A stretch of 41,473 nucleotides of DNA from the NCBI GenBank assembly GCA_000990325.1, contig LBPS01000013.1, positions 1 to 41,473 on the forward strand. Reading direction: 5' to 3'. Made by a program: the position numbers and the translations under genes. The number at the start of each line of letters is the position of its first letter. The stretch's first letter is position 1. The notes beneath the pieces were generated by a model. It was given only the letters and a program-made list of their open reading frames with translations, did not search any database and was not told the origin of the DNA. Of this stretch, positions 10,782 through 18,625 are shown one piece after another. This stretch comes from Candidatus Nomurabacteria bacterium GW2011_GWE2_34_25 (GTDB lineage Bacteria; Patescibacteriota; Minisyncoccia; Phycocordibacterales; UBA9973).

Positions 10782-12026
10782 ATGGAAAAGAAGAAAAAAT
10801 TAATAACTAAAAAAGTTTCTAAAAAAGTCGCTAAAATTGCCTCTGTTAAAATTACAGCGAGTAAAAGAAAACTTAAGGTTGTTAAAGTTGTAAAAAAAAT
10901 AAAACCCAAATTAAAGAAAGTATTATTACAAAAAACAAAAAAGAAAGAAAGTGCTCCTAAAAAAGAATCAGGTATCCGACTAAAAAGAGTTGCACACAAT
11001 CCTATACTTTCACCTAGTTTGTACGGATGGGAATCGGAAGCCGCTTTTAATCCGACGGCTGTAGTCTGTGGGGGGAAGGTGCATTTGTTCTATAGGGCAC
11101 TTGGATCTGATGGGATTTCTAGAATAGGGTATGCATCAAGTAATGATGGTATCAACTTTGATACTAGGCTGACTTACCCTGTATATACTGCGGAGACATA
11201 CGAAGAAGCTAGAAAACACTGGCCATATACTTCTCCCGCAAGACTAACTTATAGTCCAAGCCTATACGCTTCTGGAGGAGGGTGGGGTGGATGTGAAGAC
11301 CCAAGAGCCGTCGTCATCGACGGATACGTCTATATGACCTTCAATGTGTTTAATGGTTGGAATTCTATGCGAGTAGCAGTGGTTTCAATCAAGGAAGAAA
11401 ATTTAATAAACAAAAAATGGATTTGGGAAAACTTTGCTTACCTTTCTCCACTAGGAGACAGGCAGAAGAATTGGGTTCTTTTCCCTGAAAAGATAAATGG
11501 GAAGTTTGCGATTTTCTGTAATTTGGATAAAGGAGATCCCAATAAAGTATTCGTTGCTTATGTTAATAATTTAGATGAATCAGAAACTCCTTCACAAAAT
11601 GAAGCGCCTGATCCACAGCGAATGCCCGATCATGAAGTTGCTTGGCATTATAGGACTCGTAGTGCGGCTTGTTCACCGATAAAGACCAAAGACGGCTGGC
11701 TTCTCCTCTATCATGCAATGGATAAAAAGGAACCAAATAAGTATAAAGTAGGAGCTCTTTTGCTTGATTTAGAGAATCCAGAGAAAGTTCTTTATAGGTC
11801 ACATCATCCAATCTTGGAACCCGACTTATGGTATGAGAATGATTATAAGCCAGGGATTGTCTATGCCAATGGAGCAGTTGTTAAAGATGGGACACTTCTT
11901 GTATACTACGGTGGCGGAGATAAGTATGTATGTGTCGCATCTGTAGACTTACAAGAGCTTATAGATAGTATGAAAGAAGATAAGATTATCAAATTAAAAA
12001 ATATTAGAGAAATAAAAAAGATATAA
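10782..12026 (+). CDS. Glycoside hydrolase family 130 (mannoside phosphorylase) with Lys-rich N-terminal tail
   Basis: NPILSPSLYGWESEAAFNPTAV, YRALGSDGISRIGYASS, GCEDPR, PGIVYANG, YYGGGDKYVCVA; upstream in-frame starts at 10704 and 10755 exist. Confidence 0.88.
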   Translation: MEKKKKLITKKVSKKVAKIASVKITASKRKLKVVKVVKKIKPKLKKVLLQKTKKKESAPKKESGIRLKRVAHNPILSPSLYGWESEAAFNPTAVVCGGKVHLFYRALGSDGISRIGYASSNDGINFDTRLTYPVYTAETYEEARKHWPYTSPARLTYSPSLYASGGGWGGCEDPRAVVIDGYVYMTFNVFNGWNSMRVAVVSIKEENLINKKWIWENFAYLSPLGDRQKNWVLFPEKINGKFAIFCNLDKGDPNKVFVAYVNNLDESETPSQNEAPDPQRMPDHEVAWHYRTRSAACSPIKTKDGWLLLYHAMDKKEPNKYKVGALLLDLENPEKVLYRSHHPILEPDLWYENDYKPGIVYANGAVVKDGTLLVYYGGGDKYVCVASVDLQELIDSMKEDKIIKLKNIREIKKI

Positions 12027-12027
12027 T

Positions 12028-13965
12028 ATGTACGTTGCTAAAAAGTCAGAACACAATCCGATACTAGTGCCGAACAAAGATCATTACTGGGAAGAATTCG
12101 CAACTTTCAACTTGAGCCCTGTCAAAAAAGGGAAAAATATTTATGGTTTATATCGGGCCATATCTGCAGTTGATAGCCTGACTCCACAAAAGCAGGTTTC
12201 TATTGTAGGTATTGGTAAGAGTAAAGATGGTATACACTTCGAAGACAGAACTCCTTTTATTAAACCAGAAAAAGTTTGGGATGCTTGTGGATGTGAGGAT
12301 CCAAGGGTTACCTTCTTTGAAGGTAAGTATTATGTATTTTATACTGCACTTTCTGACTTTCCTTTCTCGGCAGAAAGTATAAAAGTGGCGGTGGCCGTAT
12401 CTAAAGATTTAAAGAAAGTAGATGCGCGACACCTAGTAACACCTTTTAATGCAAAAGCCATGACTCTTTTCCCAGAGAGGATTAACGGCAAGATTGTCGT
12501 AATTTTCTCACTTCATACTGACATGCCTCCTGCAAAAGTTTGTATTGCAAAGCTTGATCGTATAGAAGAGCTTTGGGATGAATCTTTCTGGGAGAAATGG
12601 ATAATAGACGCCGATAAGCATACTGTGGATTTTCGGAGGAATGAGTACGACCACTTGGAAGTGGGAGCTACTCCTATAAAAACTAAGAATGGATGGCTAC
12701 TTGTCTACTCTCATATTCAAAATTATTTTCCTCATCCAGAGAGACTTGATCGTATCTTTGGGATAGAGACATTACTTCTAGACATAAATGATCCTACGAA
12801 AATCGTTGGCAGAACAGTCGGTCCTATACTTGTGCCAGAAGAAAATTATGAACTTAGGGGATATGTCGATAATGTTATTTTCCCGACGGGAACTATTTTA
12901 GATAAAGATAAGCTCTCCATTTACTATGGAGCTGCTGATACAACTGTATGTGTGGCATACGTTTCTATTTCTGATTTGATAAATACAATGGATTTAGACA
13001 AAAACAGTGAATGGAAATTTAAACGCCATATAGAAAATCCAATTATAATTCCAAAGCCTGAGAGTGACTGGGAAGCTAAAGCTACTTTTAATCCAGCAGC
13101 CATATACTTGGGAGGGAAGACTCACATACTTTATAGAACTCTTTCAAATGACAATACTTCTTTTATTGGATATGCATCAAGCAAAGATGGACTTAAGATA
13201 GATGAAAGATTGGACAAGCCAATATATATACCTCGAGAAGATTTCGAAATGAAGAAAATGTCAAATGGAAATTCTGGTTGCGAAGACCCACGTCTTACTC
13301 AAATAGGTAAGGATATATATCTTTGTTATACAGCTTATGACAGTGTGAATCCACCGAAAGTAGCGGTGTCGTCGATAAGTGAAAAAGATTTCCTTGCTCA
13401 CAATTGGAATTGGAGCAAACCATTTATTATAACTCCTTCCGGACTAGATGATAAAGATACTTGCATATTTCCTGAAAAATTTAAGGATGGCTACTTTATA
13501 CTTCATCGTGTAAACAATGAAATGTGCGGAGACTACATGACCTCGCTTGATGCAAGTGCTGATAAGATAGATAAGTGTATACGAGTGATTGGTCCACGTA
13601 TAAATAAATGGGATAGTCTTAAGGTAGGTATTACTGCTCCTCCTGTCAAAACAAAATACGGATGGTTGCTACTTTACCACGGGGTATCACGAAGTCACAA
13701 CACTTATCGAATTGGGGCAATGCTTCTTGATCTTAAAGATCCAGCAATAGTCCTTGCTCGGACAGCAGATCCGATATTTGAACCAGAGGAAGATTATGAA
13801 AAGTTTGGAGTTGTGAACGGAGTAGTATTTCCTTGCGGTATGGTTGTTCGAGACAAAAAACTTTTTATATATTACGGAGGAGGGGACAAAGTGACAGGGG
13901 TAGCCACAATAAAGCTTTCCAATATAGTGGATCCTCTAGTTCATGGGTCAAAGTTTGAAGACTAA
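12028..13965 (+). CDS. Tandem-duplicated GH130 protein (two GH130 modules)
   Basis: Two complete GH130 signatures: GCEDPR at two places, YYGAADTTVCVAYV and YYGGGDKVTGVATI. Confidence 0.88.
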   Translation: MYVAKKSEHNPILVPNKDHYWEEFATFNLSPVKKGKNIYGLYRAISAVDSLTPQKQVSIVGIGKSKDGIHFEDRTPFIKPEKVWDACGCEDPRVTFFEGKYYVFYTALSDFPFSAESIKVAVAVSKDLKKVDARHLVTPFNAKAMTLFPERINGKIVVIFSLHTDMPPAKVCIAKLDRIEELWDESFWEKWIIDADKHTVDFRRNEYDHLEVGATPIKTKNGWLLVYSHIQNYFPHPERLDRIFGIETLLLDINDPTKIVGRTVGPILVPEENYELRGYVDNVIFPTGTILDKDKLSIYYGAADTTVCVAYVSISDLINTMDLDKNSEWKFKRHIENPIIIPKPESDWEAKATFNPAAIYLGGKTHILYRTLSNDNTSFIGYASSKDGLKIDERLDKPIYIPREDFEMKKMSNGNSGCEDPRLTQIGKDIYLCYTAYDSVNPPKVAVSSISEKDFLAHNWNWSKPFIITPSGLDDKDTCIFPEKFKDGYFILHRVNNEMCGDYMTSLDASADKIDKCIRVIGPRINKWDSLKVGITAPPVKTKYGWLLLYHGVSRSHNTYRIGAMLLDLKDPAIVLARTADPIFEPEEDYEKFGVVNGVVFPCGMVVRDKKLFIYYGGGDKVTGVATIKLSNIVDPLVHGSKFED

Positions 13966-13986
13966 AACATTTTTAATAAAAATGTT
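13966..13986. terminator. Perfect hairpin after GH130 gene
   Basis: AACATTTTT-AAT-AAAAATGTT. Confidence 0.5.
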
Positions 13987-13994
13987 CGCCCGCT

Positions 13995-14020
13995 TCATAT
14001 AGATTTAATAATCTATATGA
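13995..14020. repeat. Second intergenic hairpin
   Basis: TCATATAGATT-TAAT-AATCTATATGA inverted repeat. Confidence 0.6.
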
Positions 14021-14054
14021 ATTTAGGGGGTTTTGAAGTTGGGCTAATTTGTGG

Positions 14055-14084
14055 TATAATACAAAAAGAGGGCTGAAAGCCCTT
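14055..14084 (+). promoter_or_regulatory. Promoter -10 (TATAAT) and 5'-leader hairpin of the ABC transporter gene
   Basis: TATAAT 14055-14060; AGGGCT-GAA-AGCCCT followed by TTTATT, upstream of ATG 14095. Confidence 0.5.
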
Positions 14085-14094
14085 TATTGCGTGT

Positions 14095-15876
14095 ATGGAT
14101 AAAGAAAAAGATTATAATAATTTACATAGAGGATTAGTTCTCAAATATTTTTGGGAGGTTATTAGACAATATAAAATATCCTTTTTTGTTGTTATTTTTA
14201 CTATCATTTTAGTGTCTATAATGGATGTTTATATACCTTTCCAATTTTTAAAACTTTTTAATATTTTTTTAACTAATGATTTTTCTTTTGTTAAACAAGC
14301 ACAACACATTTTCCTTTTCATTTTTGTTTTAAAAATAATTAGTTGGGGATTACGAAGAACTATAGAATTTACAAACTTTTATTTTGTTTCTCATGTTGAA
14401 GCTGGACTAAGGGAACAAGCTTTTTCTTCTATGATGAAACATTCTAAGTCATTTTTCTCTAATAATTTTAGTGGATCTCTCACTCAAAAAATAAATAAAT
14501 ATATTCGAGCTTTTGAAAAATTAAATGATAGATTAGTAAGAGATGGGATTGCTTTGGTTATTAAATCTATTGGGACAGTTACAGCTATTTATATTCTTCT
14601 TCCAAAATATTCATATATTTTAGGAATATTTTGTTTTGTGTTTTTATTAACAGCTATGATTTACACTCGTTTGAAATTAAAATACGATATTATTGCAGCT
14701 CTTGCTGATACGAAAACACATGGATCATTGGCTGACTCAATTAGTAATCATCCTTCAGTTCAGTTTTTTGCTGGACATGAATATGAAAATGAAAGGATAA
14801 CAAAAGTAGTAGGAGAACAACAAAAAGCCACAATATTTAACTGGAATCTGTGGGGAGGGTTGGGGACAATACAAGGACTTTATATATTAATAGTTGAGTT
14901 TGTTATTTTTTGGATTGCTATTGGAGATTGGAAGTTAGGATTGATAGGATTACCAGTTATTGTATTAATTCAAACATACATATATCGTCTTATAGAAAAT
15001 CTATGGGATTTTGCGTCTATTACAAAAGCTTTCTATGAAGCATTTGCTGATGCTCAAGAGATGGCGCTAGTCATGGAGAAGCCTTATGATATAAAAGACG
15101 AAGTGACAAATGAATTAAAAAATGTAAAAGGAGAAGTAGTGTTTGAAAACGTCACTTATATATACGACAAGAATAATACAAAAGTATTTGATAACTTCTC
15201 TCTTACAATACCTGCAGGGCAGAAGCTTGCGATAGTCGGAACTTCTGGAGCAGGGAAGTCGACTTTCGTCAATCTTCTTATGAGACTCTTCAACTTAACT
15301 TCGGGGAAAATTATGATTGATGGAGTAGATATCGCAACAGTTTCCCAAAAGAATTTACGTGAAGAAATAGGATTCGTGCCTCAAGACCCAGCTCTCTTCC
15401 ATAGATCACTACTAGAGAATATACGTTATGGAAGACGAGATGCTACAGACGAAGAAGTAAAGGAAGCAAGTCGCCTAGCTAATTGTGATAAATTTATAGA
15501 TAGATTGCCACTTGGCTATGATACATACGTGGGAGAGAGAGGGATAAAGCTTTCAGGTGGAGAGCGTCAACGCGTAGCTATTGCTAGAGCTATTCTTAAG
15601 GATGCACCGATACTTGTACTCGATGAAGCGACTTCGGCTCTCGACTCAGAATCTGAAATGCTTATACAAGAAGCTTTGCATAACTTGATTAAAAACAAAA
15701 CGACGATAGTTATCGCCCATAGGCTTTCGACTGTTCGTGCTATGGATAGAATTATTGTGATAGAGGATGGAAAGATAATAGAAGACGACAATCACGATGA
15801 ACTCTTGAATAATAAAGATGGTATATATAAAAAACTCTGGGATATACAGTCTGGAGGTTTTGATACCACTGAATAA
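14095..15876 (+). CDS. ABC transporter, fused TMD-NBD exporter
   Basis: Walker A GTSGAGKST, signature LSGGERQR, Walker B ILVLDEATSALD, six-TM N-terminus. Confidence 0.93.
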   Translation: MDKEKDYNNLHRGLVLKYFWEVIRQYKISFFVVIFTIILVSIMDVYIPFQFLKLFNIFLTNDFSFVKQAQHIFLFIFVLKIISWGLRRTIEFTNFYFVSHVEAGLREQAFSSMMKHSKSFFSNNFSGSLTQKINKYIRAFEKLNDRLVRDGIALVIKSIGTVTAIYILLPKYSYILGIFCFVFLLTAMIYTRLKLKYDIIAALADTKTHGSLADSISNHPSVQFFAGHEYENERITKVVGEQQKATIFNWNLWGGLGTIQGLYILIVEFVIFWIAIGDWKLGLIGLPVIVLIQTYIYRLIENLWDFASITKAFYEAFADAQEMALVMEKPYDIKDEVTNELKNVKGEVVFENVTYIYDKNNTKVFDNFSLTIPAGQKLAIVGTSGAGKSTFVNLLMRLFNLTSGKIMIDGVDIATVSQKNLREEIGFVPQDPALFHRSLLENIRYGRRDATDEEVKEASRLANCDKFIDRLPLGYDTYVGERGIKLSGGERQRVAIARAILKDAPILVLDEATSALDSESEMLIQEALHNLIKNKTTIVIAHRLSTVRAMDRIIVIEDGKIIEDDNHDELLNNKDGIYKKLWDIQSGGFDTTE

Positions 15877-15893
15877 TGCTATCTTTTTATTTT

Positions 15894-16019
15894 AAGCACG
15901 CAAACTTCATAAAATTGCTCTCGGACTCACCACACATATTTTCTTGCTAGAAAATTGCTCTTCTCGCCCCGTCGGTCTGCGAAAGGGTTCGCTCGAGAGC
16001 AATTTTATTGCGTTTGCTT
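15894..16019. repeat. Fold-back repeat family B, copy 1
   Basis: Arms ATAAAATTGCTCTCG / CGAGAGCAATTTTAT with core CGGACTCACCACAC...TTGCTC...GTCGGTCTGCGAAAGGGTTCGCTCGAG. Confidence 0.75.
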
Positions 16020-16925
16020 ATTTAATTTCACTGATTTGAAGACGAAGTATCCGATTATAGCGAAAGTTAGAAGAGGGGAAACGTATGAAGGAATATGAAC
16101 TCCAAATGCGTCTGCCATCATAACTATCCCTAGAACGAAGATAGAATACATAGCTCCATTTTTCAAGAAGGCGTACTTTTTAATTCTATCTATATTACTG
16201 ATAGTTAACTTTCTTAATACAAAAGCACCAAGTCCATTACCTAAAATAATAAGAGGAACAGAAAGTGTAAAGGCAAAAGCTCCAAGAACTCCATCTATAG
16301 AGAATGTCATATCGATTATTTCTAAATAAAGAATTTTACTAATATCAGACATCTTGTTGTCGCTTGAGAGAAGAGCCTTCTCTCCTTTTTCAGCATTTTC
16401 TTTGAATCCGTGAGTTATGAAAAATGCTGTTGATCCAACAACTGCTGAAAACGCCAGCATAGGGTTTATTTTGAGAGCATACCAGACTACAACAGCAAGA
16501 AGTATTGATACTATTGCGAAGAACCAGACTCCATTTTTGAAAAAGAATTTTTCGTGACGTAGTCCAAAGTTCTTGGTTTCAAGGAATAGCCAATGAAAGA
16601 AAAGAAAGACAAGGAATATTCCTCCTCCTAAGAGAAGTATGGGGGCGGATTCTTCAATAGCAAGGTGAACACTAGGATCATTGGAAAAAGCGGCGGTTAA
16701 AGACCCGATAGGTCCCAATGATGGCATTGTGGCCCAAATGATAGCCCAAGGCAAAAGTCCACGGACTACGAAAACTGCAAAGAAAAATCCATAAAGTAGA
16801 AACCAGCGACGACCCTTTTTGCCCATGGTGCCCAAAACTTCAGCATTTATAACGGCGTTATCAATACTTGAAATAACTTCAAATAGACAAAGTCCCAAAA
16901 CCGTAAGAATCATTGTGAAAATCAT
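16005..16925 (-). CDS. DUF475/TerC-family integral membrane protein
   Basis: LFEVISSIDNAVINAEVLGTM and EIIDMTFSIDGVLGAFA duplicated acidic TM motifs. Confidence 0.85.
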   Translation of the reverse strand: MIFTMILTVLGLCLFEVISSIDNAVINAEVLGTMGKKGRRWFLLYGFFFAVFVVRGLLPWAIIWATMPSLGPIGSLTAAFSNDPSVHLAIEESAPILLLGGGIFLVFLFFHWLFLETKNFGLRHEKFFFKNGVWFFAIVSILLAVVVWYALKINPMLAFSAVVGSTAFFITHGFKENAEKGEKALLSSDNKMSDISKILYLEIIDMTFSIDGVLGAFAFTLSVPLIILGNGLGAFVLRKLTISNIDRIKKYAFLKNGAMYSIFVLGIVMMADAFGVHIPSYVSPLLTFAIIGYFVFKSVKLNKQTQ

Positions 16926-16975
16926 GTTATATATTATACATAGTTTTCTAAATAAATAAATGTTATATTGTATCT

Positions 16976-17326
16976 ATGGAAATAAAGATATTAGACCATA
17001 AAATAAGTATTAAAGAAGTTAAGGAATTAGCAGACTTTTGGTATGGCACAATGATAAAAGGTTGTGTTGATGTGGAACTTGGACGGGTAGCTCTCGGAGG
17101 GGATTATCATATTGAATCTTCTGAACTTTTAACTGCAAGTGACTCAAAATTTGAAGATGTATGGGGTTTCAATATTCGTTTTGAAGAAGATACTGACGGA
17201 GTACTTGAGTTTGATTCAATGGTGAATATTAAACCGAACTTTGGTAATAGATCACGAGGAATAAATAATGAAGAAATACTAGAGAAAGCTCGTACAATAA
17301 TTTATAAATTTATTGAATTAAAATAA
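16976..17326 (+). CDS. DUF5674-like hypothetical protein
   Basis: 116-aa ORF, DFWYGTMIKGCVDVELGRVALGGDYH...NFGNRSRGI; TATATT 6 nt before ATG. Confidence 0.65.
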   Translation: MEIKILDHKISIKEVKELADFWYGTMIKGCVDVELGRVALGGDYHIESSELLTASDSKFEDVWGFNIRFEEDTDGVLEFDSMVNIKPNFGNRSRGINNEEILEKARTIIYKFIELK

Positions 17327-17329
17327 TTT

Positions 17330-17626
17330 ATGGAGAAAAATTCACTTTTTTATATGGCAAACTTATATCCAGAAATAGGAAGGATGTTTTCATATTACGA
17401 TTCTGGTAAAAAGGAAGCCGGAGATAATGCAAAAAAACGAGCTCTTAACATAGTGGATACTATACTTACTTTTAGAGATATAAAGCCTGCAGGTAGGGAA
17501 GAGTGGTCTGTCATAAAGAATTTTATATTGGGCTTCGATGAATTAGATAGCTTTGAAAAAACTATCTTGGAAAAATATTCTGAACCTTTTTCTTATAAAT
17601 TTATGAATCAGTATACTTTATCATAA
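17330..17626 (+). CDS. Hypothetical protein
   Basis: 98-aa ORF directly after DUF5674-like gene. Confidence 0.55.
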   Translation: MEKNSLFYMANLYPEIGRMFSYYDSGKKEAGDNAKKRALNIVDTILTFRDIKPAGREEWSVIKNFILGFDELDSFEKTILEKYSEPFSYKFMNQYTLS

Positions 17627-17695
17627 AACAAAGCCTAGCTTAAAATTCCAGCAAGGCTGGTAAAATAAAAACATGGAAACAAAGAATTATCAAAT

Positions 17696-18310
17696 ATGAT
17701 CTCGTATAATTTAAGAAAATATAAAAATGAATGTCAAAAGATAAATGATAATAAACTTGTTTTTATTCCAAAATTAGATTCAGAAAATGGAAAAGGTAAA
17801 ATAAAAATAATGTTTATTAATGAAAGACCTGGTCCTAAAACCAAAAGAACCGACCAAGTATCTTTTGATAATAATGATCCATCAGCAAAATTATTTAAAT
17901 ATCTTTTTGACAAAACATTTGGTTTAAATTATCGTCAATTTATTTTCATAACAAATGCAATAATTTGGGTACCAGACGAAGAAAAACCAAGAAACTATAA
18001 ACCAACGAAGAAAGAGTTAATAAACGAGGTAAATCTTAAAATTCTGAAAGATCAGATAAAAAATATTAAACCTAAGGTAATTGTTTCTCTTGGAAATAGT
18101 GCACTTTATTCCTTAAAACATATTTACAAAGAATCAACGCAACTAAAAACTTACTCATTGAAGAAAAATATAGGAGATTTAGTAAAAGATACCCCAATAC
18201 CTATTTATCCCGTTTATCATACAGCATTATTGGCTCAAAGCACGAGAAAAGGAATACAACAAGAAAAAGATTGGTTAAAAATGAGAAAGAAAATAAAAAG
18301 GCTTATTTAA
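17696..18310 (+). CDS. Uracil-DNA glycosylase-superfamily-like protein
   Basis: IMFINERPGPKTKRT..., FITNAIIWVPD, PKVIVSLGNSALYSL pattern. Confidence 0.6.
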   Translation: MISYNLRKYKNECQKINDNKLVFIPKLDSENGKGKIKIMFINERPGPKTKRTDQVSFDNNDPSAKLFKYLFDKTFGLNYRQFIFITNAIIWVPDEEKPRNYKPTKKELINEVNLKILKDQIKNIKPKVIVSLGNSALYSLKHIYKESTQLKTYSLKKNIGDLVKDTPIPIYPVYHTALLAQSTRKGIQQEKDWLKMRKKIKRLI

Positions 18311-18535
18311 TTTAAATTCATCCACCCCGTCTCTACGAGCCACCCCTCAAGAGGGGAATAAATGCGAATAAAATGCAATTTTCGGGGGCTTGATAGTTTT
18401 GAAAATGGAAGAATTTTTATTATGAAAATATCCTTTAATAGTAGTCTTCTAAGAGCGACTTTTAGGGGAAATTTAGAAAACCATTGACGACTTCTTGATA
18501 TTTTTATGTAGTGTCTAAAATGCTTTCTTTTGCTA

Positions 18536-18565
18536 TTGCAGTCTTGCATAAGACAAGAGTATAAT
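18536..18565 (+). promoter_or_regulatory. Putative sigma70-type promoter of the NrdJ gene
   Basis: TTGCAG - 18 nt - TATAAT. Confidence 0.5.
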
Positions 18566-18625
18566 ATAAACCCAAAAGCAAAAGTAAGAGCAAAAGGAAA
18601 CATTATTAATTAAAATTAAAAAAAT

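Noticed and set aside
18307-18603. 98-aa minus-strand ORF upstream of nrdJ
   Set aside because: No recognisable motif, no promoter pattern, overlaps the likely nrdJ promoter; treated as spurious.
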